Source: Nocardia camponoti (lineage in GTDB: Bacteria > Actinomycetota > Actinomycetes > Mycobacteriales > Mycobacteriaceae). From it: a DNA stretch of 64,000 nucleotides. Each line of letters opens with the position of its first letter. The stretch's first letter is position 1. The DNA is taken from assembly GCF_014646135.1 (NCBI RefSeq), contig NZ_BMMW01000005.1, positions 54,740 through 118,739 of the forward strand, read 5' to 3'. Position numbers and translations under genes: made by a program. The notes under the pieces were generated by a model, which was not told the DNA's origin, did not search any database, and was given only the letters and a program-made list of their open reading frames with translations. Shown in pieces: positions 35,453-44,010 of the stretch.

Positions 35453-35555
35453 GGTTGCGATCCGAGTGGCATAAACGTGCAAGTTCACGCCCAAACTGCC
35501 GAATTCGAGTGCCCAAGCCGCGAACTAGCACGAATATGCCACCTGTATCGCAACC
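35453..35555. repeat. Palindromic repeat, left copy
   Basis: Imperfect inverted repeat with 28-nt arms (35453-35480 and 35528-35555) that share GGTTGCGAT and TGGCAT(A)...CGTGC; weaker pairing continues inward (AGTTCACGC against GCGAACT). The right arm's GCACGAATATGCCA is the reverse complement of the core of the element at 50978. Confidence 0.75.
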
Positions 35556-35677
35556 ACCCCGTTGCCATCCCATTCCCGGCGATTGTCCACCCCGACACAC
35601 CCAACCGCGCCGATGCGCTCACGCTGATTTGTACCGTTGTGCAACCCCCACATCGTGACCGATGCTCATCGTTGTCT

Positions 35678-35691
35678 GGACCAGTTGGTCC
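35678..35691. promoter_or_regulatory. Operator-like dyad upstream of the riboswitch
   Basis: GGACCAGTTGGTCC is a 6+6 perfect dyad just upstream of the SAM aptamer. With the flanking T it reads TGGAC-N6-GTCC, loosely like the TAGAC-N6-GTCTA sites of the corynebacterial sulfur repressor McbR. It could instead be an extra stem of the leader. Confidence 0.3.
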
Positions 35692-35697
35692 GGGCGG

Positions 35698-35795
35698 CTA
35701 ACCATCCAGAGCGACCGAGAGACCTGGCTCGATGACGTCGCAGCAACCCGTCCGCACATGCGGAGGTGGGTGCTTCCTGCCAGGTGCGATGGAGG
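35698..35795 (+). promoter_or_regulatory. SAM-I/IV clan riboswitch
   Basis: The leader matches the S-box core: AGAGCGACCGAGAGACCTGG, then GATGA and GCAGCAACC. Pairings seen: P1 CCATC (35702-35706) with GATGG (35788-35792); P2 GCGAC (35711-35715) with GTCGC (35737-35741) and CGAG (35716-35719) with CTCG (35728-35731); P3 TCCGC (35751-35755) with GCGGA (35760-35764). The P2 loop ACCTGG (35722-35727) is perfectly complementary to CCAGGT (35780-35785), the pseudoknot of this clan. P1 abuts GGAGGAG, and no terminator lies before the ATG at 35809, so control is probably at translation. SAM-I, SAM-IV or the I/IV variant cannot be separated by eye. Confidence 0.82.
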
Positions 35796-35808
35796 AGTAG
35801 GGATTTCG

Positions 35809-36771
35809 ATGACCGTATCCGTAAGTGCTCCCGCGGATTCTGCGTCATCGGTCGATGTCGACCCGGTGCCGCCGATCGCGGGCTCGTGGCATCCGTGGCG
35901 TTGGGTCGTCGCGGCTGTCGCGCTGGTGCTCGTCGCGCAGTTCGCGCACGGGCTGATCACCAATCCGGGCTGGGATTGGGCAACGTTCGCACAGTATTTC
36001 ACCGCGAAATCCGTGCTCGCCGCACTGTGGGTGACGATTGAGCTCACCCTGTGGGGCGCCGGGCTCGGCTTCGGCCTTGGCCTGTTGATCGCGATCGGCC
36101 GCATGTCGACCAACCCGGTGCTGCGCGTGATCGCGTGGACCTACATCTGGGCGTTCCGGTCGATTCCGCTGATCGTGCAGCTGCTGTTTTGGTTCAACAT
36201 CGCCTACCTGTATCAGCGCCTGTCGCTCGGAATTCCGTTCGGCCCCGGCTTCATTGACTTCGAGGTCAACGGGGTGATCAGCGGTTTCAGCGCCGCCGTG
36301 ATCGGGCTCGCGCTGCATCAGGCCGCGTATTCGGCCGAGCTGATTCGCGCTGGTCTCCAGTCTGTCGATGAGGGTCAACTGGAAGCTGCTGCGGCGCTTG
36401 GCATTCCACGCTGGCGACAGTTCCGCACCATCGTGCTCCCCCAAGCGATGCGCTCGATTCTGCCGAACGCGGCCAATGAGGTGATCAGCCTGTTCAAGTC
36501 GACCTCCATCGTGTCGGTGATGGCGATCGCGGAGCTGTTCTACCAGGTCCAGGTCGTTTTCGGCCGCAACGGCCGCGTCGTTCCCCTGCTCATGGTCGCG
36601 ACCGTTTGGTACATCATCCTCACCACGATCCTGTCGGTCGTTCAGCACTACGTGGAGCGCTATTACGCGAAAGGCGTTGGCCGCCAAGCAGTTCAGCCAC
36701 CGTGGCAACGCGCGAAAGAACGCTGCATCGCCATCGCCAACGCGACCGCACCAAGGGGAGCAACCCGATGA
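35809..36771 (+). CDS. Polar amino-acid ABC transporter permease
   Basis: 320-residue HisM/TcyB-type inner-membrane permease. Five or six spans; the EAA loop EGQLEAAAALGIPRWRQFRTIVLPQAMRSILP couples to the ATPase, and FRSIPLIVQLLFWFN is typical of the polar amino-acid family. ATG at 35809 is taken because it follows the riboswitch and AGGGA; the frame upstream runs through the aptamer. First gene of the long operon; it overlaps the ATPase by 4 nt. Family members carry cystine, glutamine or S-modified cysteines. Confidence 0.92.
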   Translation: MTVSVSAPADSASSVDVDPVPPIAGSWHPWRWVVAAVALVLVAQFAHGLITNPGWDWATFAQYFTAKSVLAALWVTIELTLWGAGLGFGLGLLIAIGRMSTNPVLRVIAWTYIWAFRSIPLIVQLLFWFNIAYLYQRLSLGIPFGPGFIDFEVNGVISGFSAAVIGLALHQAAYSAELIRAGLQSVDEGQLEAAAALGIPRWRQFRTIVLPQAMRSILPNAANEVISLFKSTSIVSVMAIAELFYQVQVVFGRNGRVVPLLMVATVWYIILTTILSVVQHYVERYYAKGVGRQAVQPPWQRAKERCIAIANATAPRGATR

Positions 36772-37532
36772 CCACTCCCGCCATCGCCGCTCGCGCGATT
36801 CACAAGTCTTTCCGTGGCACCGAGGTGCTACGCGGGGTCGACCTCACCGTCGCACCGGGCGAGGTCGTCGCCGTGATCGGCCCGTCCGGCTCCGGCAAAT
36901 CCACCTTGCTGCGGGTGCTGAACCACCTCGAAGCCCAGGACTCCGGCACCGTCGAAGCCGACGGCGAACTCATCGGCTACCGGCTGCGGCGCGGCGCGCT
37001 GCACGCGCTCAGCGACCGCCGCGTCCGCGCCCAACGCGCCCATATCGGCTTCGTTTTCCAGCAGTTCAACCTGTTCCCGCACCTCACCGCGTTGGAAAAC
37101 ATCGTGTTCGCGCCGGTGTCGGCGCAGGGCCGCGACCGCGCGACCGTGCGTGCGGAAGCACTCAGCCTCCTTGAGTGCGTCGGCCTGAAAGATTTCGCCG
37201 ACGCCTACCCGCGCCGACTTTCCGGCGGTCAACAGCAACGCGTCGCCATCGCACGCGCACTTGCCTTGCGCCCCAAGGTGATTCTCTTCGACGAGCCCAC
37301 CTCCGCGCTTGACCCCGAACTAGTCGGCGAAGTCCTCACCGTGATCGCCACGCTCGCCCATCAGGGCACCGCGCTGGTGATCGTCACGCACGAAATCGGT
37401 TTCGCCCGTGAGGTTGCCGACCGCGTCGTCTTCCTTGACGGCGGCAAAGTCGTCGAAACAGGCACTGCCGCACAGGTTCTCGACGCCCCCGAACATCCGC
37501 GTACTCGCGCTTTCCTCGCTCGCGTTCACTAG
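36768..37532 (+). CDS. Polar amino-acid ABC transporter ATP-binding protein
   Basis: 254-residue ATPase: Walker A GPSGSGKSTLL, Q-loop FVFQQFNLFPHLTALEN, signature LSGGQQQRVAIARALA, Walker B VILFDEPTSALD and H-loop IVTHEIGFA. It energises uptake through the preceding permease. The FQQFNLFPHLT form is characteristic of the glutamine/cystine-type subfamily. A short insertion (GYRLRRGALHALSDRRVRAQR) precedes the Q-loop, as is common in this group. Confidence 0.94.
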   Translation: MTTPAIAARAIHKSFRGTEVLRGVDLTVAPGEVVAVIGPSGSGKSTLLRVLNHLEAQDSGTVEADGELIGYRLRRGALHALSDRRVRAQRAHIGFVFQQFNLFPHLTALENIVFAPVSAQGRDRATVRAEALSLLECVGLKDFADAYPRRLSGGQQQRVAIARALALRPKVILFDEPTSALDPELVGEVLTVIATLAHQGTALVIVTHEIGFAREVADRVVFLDGGKVVETGTAAQVLDAPEHPRTRAFLARVH

Positions 37533-37547
37533 CAGAACAGGCTCTTG

Positions 37548-38509
37548 ATGAAATTCTCTACATTCTTTGGCATTACGGCCGCGGCGACGCTGTTGCTGAC
37601 CGGGTGCGGCACCGATCCCGAGGCTGCCAACACGGTCAAGGCCGCTGGCGTCACCTTCGACCTGTCGCCGGAGCAGGCCGGTCGCATCCACGTCCCGAAG
37701 GACGAAGCGGCAGCAGCGTTGGTACCCAAGGCAATTCGGGATCGCGGCACGCTGCTAGTGACCGGCCCGTCTGGCGCTGCCCCACCGCTGCGGTTCTACG
37801 CGACCGACGACAAGACCGTCATTGGCTCCGAAGTCGACCTCGCCACCCTCTTCGCTGACAAGCTCGGCCTGAAACTTGTTCCTCCGTCGCCGATTGGTCG
37901 GTGAACTTCGTTCGCGTCGACTCCGGTGAGGTCGACGCGTTCATCTCCAACGTGACCGTCACCGAGGAGCGCAAGGAGAAGTACGACTTCGCGACCTACC
38001 GCAAAGACAACCTCGCCGTCGAGGTGCCTAAGCAGAGCACGCTTGAGTTCAAGGATCGAAAGAGCTTGGCGGGCAAGCGGGTTGGCGTCGGCAGCGGTAC
38101 CAATCAGGAGCAGCTCCTGGTGAAGTGGAACGAGCAGAACGTCGCCGAGGGGCTGCCCCCGGTCGACATCACTTACTACCAGCAGATCACCGATCACTAC
38201 CTGGCGCTCCAGTCGCAGCGACTCGACGCCTACATCACCCCCAACCCGAGCGGCATTTACCACTCGACAACGTCGGGCCAGACGAAGCTGGTTGGTTCGT
38301 TCTCCGGCGCTGGCGACATCATCCAGGGCGAAATCGCCGTGACGACCAAGAAGGACAACGGCCTGATCAAGGCCATCCACGCCGCGATCGCCAGCGCCAT
38401 CGCCGACGGCAGCTACCAGAAGGTGCTCGACCGCTGGGGCCTCGACTCGGAGAAGGTCACCGAGTCGCGCATCAACCCGCCGGGCCTGCCCAAGAAGCCG
38501 GTCGCCTGA
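37548..38509 (+). pseudogene. Amino-acid ABC transporter substrate-binding lipoprotein, frameshifted
   Basis: The signal and lipobox (LLLTGCG) and first ~110 residues read in one frame, ending at TGA near 37904 after GLKLVPPSPIGR. The rest continues one frame away: VADWSVNFVRVDSGEVDAFISN through AGKRVGVGSGTN to the end at 38509. The break lies between about 37878 and 37892, and one missing base explains it. Joined, the protein would be about 320 residues, typical for the family 3 periplasmic-type binding proteins. Everything around the break is well conserved, so it is a recent mutation or a sequencing error. If real, the polar amino-acid transporter lacks its own binding protein. Confidence 0.85.
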
Positions 38510-39003
38510 TGAGCTCGTCGACGCGCGAACTGCGCGTGCATTCGGTTGCCCAAGACGACCCGCTCGCCGCGCCGCTGCTCGCTGAACTGGCCGAGGAGTA
38601 CGCGACGCGCTATGAGCGCCCGCCCGTCGCGGTGCATGACAGCCTGCGTGCCTACTCCCCCGACCACTTCGCCGCACCGCACGGCGCGCTGCTTGTCGTG
38701 ACCCGCGACGACGAACCGATCGCGGGCGGCGCGTTCCAGCGCTATGACACCGAAACCGCTGAGCTGAAACGCATTTGGACGTCGAAGGCGCATCGCAGGC
38801 AGGGTCTGGGTCGCTTCGTTGTCGCCGAACTCGAAGCACTCGCACGCGAACGCGGCTACCGGCGCGTGTACCTGACGACCGGCTGGCGACAGCCCGAGGC
38901 GGTCGCGCTGTACCTCGCCGCTGGCTATCGCGCCCTGTATGACCCGACGTTGCCCGCCGAAGAGGTTGGGCCGCATCCGTTCGAGAAGTGGTTGACCGCA
39001 TGA
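38509..39003 (+). CDS. GNAT acetyltransferase of the salvage operon
   Basis: 164-residue GNAT: RIWTSKAHRRQGLGRFVVAELEALARERGY is the acetyl-CoA motif, followed by QPEAVALYLAAGYR. Its start shares the A of the preceding TGA, and its stop overlaps the monooxygenase start by 4 nt. In B. subtilis yxe and sna operons, a GNAT encoded beside an amino-acid transporter and a flavin monooxygenase N-acetylates S-modified cysteine before oxidation. The same role is inferred here from the neighbourhood only. Confidence 0.88.
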   Translation: MSSSTRELRVHSVAQDDPLAAPLLAELAEEYATRYERPPVAVHDSLRAYSPDHFAAPHGALLVVTRDDEPIAGGAFQRYDTETAELKRIWTSKAHRRQGLGRFVVAELEALARERGYRRVYLTTGWRQPEAVALYLAAGYRALYDPTLPAEEVGPHPFEKWLTA

Positions 39004-40064
39004 AGTTCTTGTTGATGACGCTCATCACCCACGCTCCCGACCCGATTACGGGCGTCACGCCGTCGACGCGCGGGCGGTTCGCCGAGGTGATCGACATCGC
39101 CGAACGCGCCGATGACCTGGGTTTTGACGGTTTCGCTGTCGGCGAGCGGCACGAGGATCCGTTCATCTCGGCCGCGCCGCCGGTGATCTTGAGCAACCTC
39201 GCCGCCCGCACGCGCAATATCGCGCTGTTCACCGCCGTGACCACGCTGAGCCTGCTCGACCCGGTGCGCGCGTTCGAGGACTATTCGACGCTCGACAACC
39301 TCAGCGACGGCCGCCTTGAGTTGATCATCGGCAAGGGCAACGGCACCGCACAGGCCGAGCTGTATCACGTGACAACCGACGACCAGTGGGACCGCAATCG
39401 TGAAGGCTACGAACTGTTTCGGCAGTTGTGGGCAAGCGATGACGTGACGTGGGAAGGCCAGTTCCGGCCGTCGTTGAAGCACGCGAAAGCACTTCCGCGA
39501 CCGCTGCAACCGCGCCTGCGCATCTGGCACGGCAGCGCGACAAGCAAGGATTCGGTCGAACTCGCCGCCCGCTACGGCGACCCGGTTTTCTCGGCGAATG
39601 TCACCAATCCTGTTGCGCCGTATGCGGAATTGATCGCCTACTACCGCGAACGGTGGGAGCACTACGGGCACGATCCCGCCGACGCGCTCGTTGGCGCGGG
39701 CACTGCGGGCATTCAGGTGTCGCGCACGTCGCAGGAGGCGCTTGCCGCGTTCGCACCGATTTACGCTGCGCGCCTTGAGCTTCAGCGCACGCGCGGTATT
39801 CCGATCGTGTTCGACACCCTAGAAGATTTCGTTGAACGGTCGTCGGCGCTCATCGGGTCGCCTGAGCAGGTGATTGACAAGGTGAGCCGCTACCACGAGC
39901 AGCTCGGCCACGAGGTGATTCACCTTTCCGCCGACCGCGACGGTCGTTCCGAGTCCGCGTTTATCGACAGTCTCACCCTGTTCCAAGCCGAGGTGGCGCC
40001 GGAGTTGCGTCGTCGCATCCCGTCCAGGCCGCTCGCCTCCCAATTGTCCGGAGCCACACTGTGA
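39000..40064 (+). CDS. Luciferase-like flavin monooxygenase
   Basis: 354-residue LLM protein, a TIM barrel using FMNH2 supplied by a reductase. MKFLLMTLITHAPDP opens the barrel; FAVGERHEDPFISAAPPV, LFTAVTTLSLLDPVRAFEDY, GRLELIIGKGNG and WHGSATSKDSVELAARYGD are characteristic and resemble, from memory, a subfamily named after Klebsiella KPN_01858 that occurs with ABC transporters. Likely attacks a C-S or C-N bond in an organosulfur or amine compound. ATG at 39000 overlaps the GNAT stop (ATGA). Substrate unknown. Confidence 0.88.
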   Translation: MKFLLMTLITHAPDPITGVTPSTRGRFAEVIDIAERADDLGFDGFAVGERHEDPFISAAPPVILSNLAARTRNIALFTAVTTLSLLDPVRAFEDYSTLDNLSDGRLELIIGKGNGTAQAELYHVTTDDQWDRNREGYELFRQLWASDDVTWEGQFRPSLKHAKALPRPLQPRLRIWHGSATSKDSVELAARYGDPVFSANVTNPVAPYAELIAYYRERWEHYGHDPADALVGAGTAGIQVSRTSQEALAAFAPIYAARLELQRTRGIPIVFDTLEDFVERSSALIGSPEQVIDKVSRYHEQLGHEVIHLSADRDGRSESAFIDSLTLFQAEVAPELRRRIPSRPLASQLSGATL

Positions 40065-41665
40065 TTCGCTCTCGTGTTCTCGCCGTCGCCGCCGTTGTCG
40101 CGACGGCGACCACTCTCGCCGCGTGCGGCACCGACAGCGCTGGCGGGGGCGATGCCGGTCCGCCGCAGCCCGGCGGGACGTTGCGCTACGGCCTATCGGG
40201 TGCGCCGACTTGCTCGGACCCGGCACAGTCGGGCACCAATCAGACCATTTACGTTGCGCGTCAGATCGTTGATTCCCTCACCGATCAGGACCCCGCGACC
40301 GGCAAAATCACCCCCTGGCTCGCCAAGAGTTGGGAGGTGAGCCCGGATGCGAAGGTGTTCACCTTCCATCTCGCCGACGGCGTGACGTTCAGCGATGGCA
40401 CGCCGCTGACCGCCGATTCGGTGCGCGACACCTTCGACGCGATCACCAAACTTGGCGCGGCGAAGGCGACGCTGGGCACCAGCTACCTCACCGGTTATGT
40501 CGGGACGACGGCCGTCGACAAGCTCACTGCCAGAGTCGAATTCAAGGCACCGAACGCACAGTTCTTGCAGGCGTCGTCGACGCCGCAGCTCGGTATCTTG
40601 GCCGCGTCAACTAACGCTAAGCCCGCCGAAGCGCGCTGCGCTGGCGACAACATCGGCAGTGGGCCCTTCACCTACGCGAGCTACAAGCAGGACCAGTCGG
40701 TGACGCTGGCTAAGCGCGCCGGATACAGCTGGGGCTCAGCGGTTTTCGCACATCAGGGCGAGGCCTACCTGGACAAGATCGAATTCACTGTTGTGCCCGA
40801 ATCTGGCGTTCGCACAGGCAGTTTGGTTTCCGGGCAACTCGACGCGATCTCGGATGCGCTTTCCCAGGACGAGCCGCAGATTTCCAGTGCTGGCGGCCGC
40901 GTGCTTTCGACGTCGAACCCGGGTTTGGTTTTCGGTCTGCAGCCCAACTTCACCCGTGGCGTGCTGCGCGATCCCGTCGTGCGGCAGGCACTGCTGCCCG
41001 CGATCGACCGCAAGCAGCTCGTTGACACCGTGCTCGGGCCGCAGTTCAAGCCTGCGACGTCGGTGTTGGCGGCGAACACGCCCGGTTACGTTGACCAGTC
41101 GTTGACCTACGACCCGGCCAAGGCAAAATCTCTTCTTGAGCAAGCTGGTTGGGTGCCAGGTCCCGACGGGATTCGCGTGCGCAACGGTGAACGGCTCAGT
41201 GCCGCTGTGACTTTCAGTGCGGTGTTCGCTGGAAATCAGGCGATCTTGGAGTTGGTGCAGCAGCAGCTCAAGCAGATCGGCTTCGACTTGAAGCTTGATC
41301 TGGTTTCGACGCCGGAGAGCTTGGCGCGTTCAGCGTCGAAGGATTTCGACTTCAGCTACGGCAACTCGACCCGCGCCGACGGCGACATCCTGCGTACCTC
41401 GTTCGCGCTTGCTGGCCGAAACCTCAACGGACGCGGCCCCATTCCCGCCCTGGATGCCGCGCTCGACGGGCAGTTGTCGACCATCGACACCGCAGCACGC
41501 AACGCACAACTGGCGACGGCGCAGCGCGAAGTCCTCAGCAACGGGCTCTACATCCCCACCATCGAGCTTTCGCAGGCGATCGGCGCTGGTCGCAACACCC
41601 ACGACGTGAAGTTCGAAGCGTCGGCGCGGTTGCAGTTCTTCGACACCTGGGTGAGCGGGCGCTGA
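40061..41665 (+). CDS. Dipeptide/nickel-type ABC transporter substrate-binding lipoprotein
   Basis: 534-residue family 5 solute-binding protein (DppA/OppA class). Lipobox LAAC (Cys22), then GGTLRYGLSGAPTCSDP, the DPATGKITPWLAKSWEVSPD region, LADGVTFSDGTPLTADSVRDTFDA and YDPAKAKSLLEQAGWVPG, all typical. It delivers ligand to the permeases encoded next. GTG start overlaps the monooxygenase stop. The Cys-rich pocket residues (CSDP, RCAGDN) may form a disulfide. Ligand unknown; context suggests an organosulfur compound or modified peptide. Confidence 0.92.
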   Translation: MIRSRVLAVAAVVATATTLAACGTDSAGGGDAGPPQPGGTLRYGLSGAPTCSDPAQSGTNQTIYVARQIVDSLTDQDPATGKITPWLAKSWEVSPDAKVFTFHLADGVTFSDGTPLTADSVRDTFDAITKLGAAKATLGTSYLTGYVGTTAVDKLTARVEFKAPNAQFLQASSTPQLGILAASTNAKPAEARCAGDNIGSGPFTYASYKQDQSVTLAKRAGYSWGSAVFAHQGEAYLDKIEFTVVPESGVRTGSLVSGQLDAISDALSQDEPQISSAGGRVLSTSNPGLVFGLQPNFTRGVLRDPVVRQALLPAIDRKQLVDTVLGPQFKPATSVLAANTPGYVDQSLTYDPAKAKSLLEQAGWVPGPDGIRVRNGERLSAAVTFSAVFAGNQAILELVQQQLKQIGFDLKLDLVSTPESLARSASKDFDFSYGNSTRADGDILRTSFALAGRNLNGRGPIPALDAALDGQLSTIDTAARNAQLATAQREVLSNGLYIPTIELSQAIGAGRNTHDVKFEASARLQFFDTWVSGR

Positions 41666-41666
41666 C

Positions 41667-43151
41667 ATGGCGATTTACCTGGTTCGACGGGTCGGCCAAG
41701 CCATCGCGGTGCTGTGGGCGGCCTTCACCGTCTCCTTCGTCGTGCTGTATCTGCTCCCGTCGGACCCGGTTTCGCTCGCGGCTGACGTGGGTGTCGGGGT
41801 GAAGCCGGACCCGGCCGCGATCGCGGAAATGCAGGCCCGCTACGGGCTCGATAAGCCGCTGTGGGAGCAGTACGCGACCGCGCTTGGCAACGCCGTAACT
41901 GGCGACCTCGGGCGGTCGATCAGCACTGGTCAGCCGGTCACGAAATTGATTGCCGACGCGGTGGCGTCGACGTTGGCGTTGGCTTCGCTCGCGCTCGTTT
42001 TCGCCGTTATTGGCGGTGGCGCGTTGGCGCTCTTCGCCACCCATACCCGCAGGCCGTGGTTGCGTGACACGTTGTCGGCGTTGCCGTCGCTGGGCGTGTC
42101 GATCCCGAACTTCTGGACGGGTCTGCTTCTGCTGCAAGTCTTTTCGTTCGGACTGCACTGGTTTCCGGCGTTCGGCGGTACCGGATTGCGTGGCACGTTG
42201 TTGCCCGCGATCACCCTCGCCATTCCGACGGGCGCGGTGATCGCGCAGGTGTTGATCGCGAGCATCACGAACACGTGGCGGCAGCCGTTCGCGGAAGTCG
42301 CTGTGGCTAAAGGTGGTTCGCGGTGGTGGGTGCAGCGCAGGCATGTGGCGCGGCTGGCGAGCATCCCGGCGTTGACGATCGCGGGCGTGATCGTCGGCAA
42401 CATGCTCGCGGGTTCGGTGGTCGCCGAGTCGGTGTTCGCGCGGGCCGGTGTTGGTCGGGTGACGCAGACCGCGGTGATGAACCAGGACATCCCGGTCGTG
42501 CAGGGGGTGGTGCTGCTGTCGGCGGTGGTTTTCGTATCCGTGAATTTGCTTGTTGACCTGGTGTATCCGCTGCTTGATCCCCGGATCACGGCGGCGACCG
42601 GGGGTGCGGTCCGCTGGGGATTCGCACGGAAGTGGGCAGCATCGCGCGGTGCGAAAGGTGCGCTTGATGCGGGGAAGGGCGGGCGCGGTGGCGTCGCGCC
42701 TACCGTAGTTGATGGAGCACAGCCCGTCAGCGGTCCGGAGGAACGCAACGGCACAACGAGCGACGTGCTAGGGCGCGAACGCGCGGGGGACGACGCCGAT
42801 GATGCGGCGGGCGAGCTAGCCACGTCATCGAGCGCTAGCCGTGGAGCCAAAGCTTCACGCGAGGTCGAGCGCGCGTCGGTGACATCTGTGAGCGAGCGGG
42901 CAGCCAAGCCAACACGCGAGGTCGAGCGCACATCGGTGACCTCGTCGAGCGAGGGGCGGGCAGCAACGGCATCACGCGAAGTCGAGCGCGCATCGGTGAC
43001 ATCTGTGAGCGAGCGGGCAGCCAAGCCAACACGCGAGGTCGAGCGCACATCGGTGACCTCGTCGAGCGAGGGGCGGGCAGCAACGGCATCACGCGAAGCC
43101 GAGCGCGCATCGGTGACATCGGCGAATAGTGAAGGGGTGCATCGTGGTTGA
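41667..43151 (+). CDS. ABC transporter permease (DppB-like) with repeat tail
   Basis: 494 residues. Residues 1-308 are a complete DppB-type permease: six spans, PSDPVSLAADVGVGVKPDP, LPSLGVSIPNFWTGLLLLQVF, the EAA-like AEVAVAKGGSRWWVQRRHVAR and a final LVDLVYPLLDPRI. The normal family length is about 310-330. Residues 309-494 are an extra hydrophilic tail rich in Ser, Glu, Arg and Thr that ends in an in-frame 39-residue tandem repeat. The tail would lie in the cytoplasm. Function of the tail unknown. Confidence 0.92.
   Translation: MAIYLVRRVGQAIAVLWAAFTVSFVVLYLLPSDPVSLAADVGVGVKPDPAAIAEMQARYGLDKPLWEQYATALGNAVTGDLGRSISTGQPVTKLIADAVASTLALASLALVFAVIGGGALALFATHTRRPWLRDTLSALPSLGVSIPNFWTGLLLLQVFSFGLHWFPAFGGTGLRGTLLPAITLAIPTGAVIAQVLIASITNTWRQPFAEVAVAKGGSRWWVQRRHVARLASIPALTIAGVIVGNMLAGSVVAESVFARAGVGRVTQTAVMNQDIPVVQGVVLLSAVVFVSVNLLVDLVYPLLDPRITAATGGAVRWGFARKWAASRGAKGALDAGKGGRGGVAPTVVDGAQPVSGPEERNGTTSDVLGRERAGDDADDAAGELATSSSASRGAKASREVERASVTSVSERAAKPTREVERTSVTSSSEGRAATASREVERASVTSVSERAAKPTREVERTSVTSSSEGRAATASREAERASVTSANSEGVHRG
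42857..43138 (+). repeat. 117-bp in-frame tandem repeat in a permease tail
   Basis: ACGCGA(G/A)GTCGAGCGC recurs at 42857, 42974 and 43091: period 117 bp (39 codons), about 2.4 copies, nearly identical. Each unit consists of two related halves (SREVERASVTSVSER and TREVERTSVTSSSEGR). It encodes the end of the DppB-like permease. Confidence 0.95.
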
Positions 43152-44010
43152 CGTTGCAACGCGGCCCACGTTGGTCGCTGACGACGAAGTGTCGCGTGTA
43201 TCGCCCGTTCGGTGGGTGCGCGGCCGAGTTGGGGTCATTGTTGCTAGCGGCGTACTGCTTCTCGCGATCGCATGGGCGCTCGTCCCGTCGATCTTCGCGT
43301 CCGGTGATCCGCTCAGCGGTGTTCCCGCGCAGAAGTTCCAAAGTCCCAGTGCCGCACACTGGTTCGGCACCGACAACCTTGGCCGTGACCTGTTCACGCG
43401 GGTAGTACACGGTGCGGGGCTGTCGCTCACCGCGACCGTCACCGCCGTCGGACTCGCGCTCGTCGTCGGGTCGCTGCTCGGGTTGCTTTCGGGCGCGGCT
43501 GGTGGGCTGATCGACGCCGCGATCATGCGCGTTGTTGACGTGCTGCTGTCGATTCCTGCCCTGTTGCTGTCGCTCGCATTAGTGACCGCGCTCGGCTTCG
43601 GAACGCGCAATGTCGCTATCGCCGTTGGTGTTTCGCTCATTGCCAACTTCGCGCGCGTGATGCGGTCGGAAGTGCTGCGGGTGCGCAACGCGCCGTACGT
43701 CGAGGCGGCACACGCGTCGGGGGTGCGTTGGTACAGCGTGCTCGCGCGACACGTCCTGCCCAACTCGATACAGCCGGTGCTCGCGCTCGCGGCAGTGGAA
43801 TTCGGCATGGCGGTGCTCGCCGTTTCGTCGCTGAGCTTCCTCGGGTACGGCACGAAACCGCCTACGCCCGAATGGGGTTCGCTGATTTCGGAAGGACGCA
43901 ATTACTTGGCGTCGGCATGGTGGCTGACCACGCTGCCGGGCTTGGTGATCATCGCTGTCGTGCTTGCCGCCCAGTACCTGGGCCGCCGTTTTGGGGGAGG
44001 TCAGCGATGA
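43144..44010 (+). CDS. ABC transporter permease (DppC-like)
   Basis: 288-residue second permease: N-terminal span, then HWFGTDNLGRDLFTRVVHGAGLSL, the hallmark of DppC/OppC, about five more spans and the EAA loop YVEAAHASGVRWYSVLARHVLPNSIQPVLAL. GTG at 43144 is chosen because AAGGGG lies 8 nt upstream; an in-frame GTG five codons earlier has none. It starts inside the repeat-tailed permease gene's last codons and overlaps the ATPase start (ATGA). Confidence 0.92.
   Translation: MVDVATRPTLVADDEVSRVSPVRWVRGRVGVIVASGVLLLAIAWALVPSIFASGDPLSGVPAQKFQSPSAAHWFGTDNLGRDLFTRVVHGAGLSLTATVTAVGLALVVGSLLGLLSGAAGGLIDAAIMRVVDVLLSIPALLLSLALVTALGFGTRNVAIAVGVSLIANFARVMRSEVLRVRNAPYVEAAHASGVRWYSVLARHVLPNSIQPVLALAAVEFGMAVLAVSSLSFLGYGTKPPTPEWGSLISEGRNYLASAWWLTTLPGLVIIAVVLAAQYLGRRFGGGQR

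Noticed and set aside
37796..39244. 482-codon minus-strand open frame across the binding protein, GNAT and LLM genes
   Set aside because: Crosses three well-conserved plus-strand genes; its product is compositionally biased and unrecognisable.
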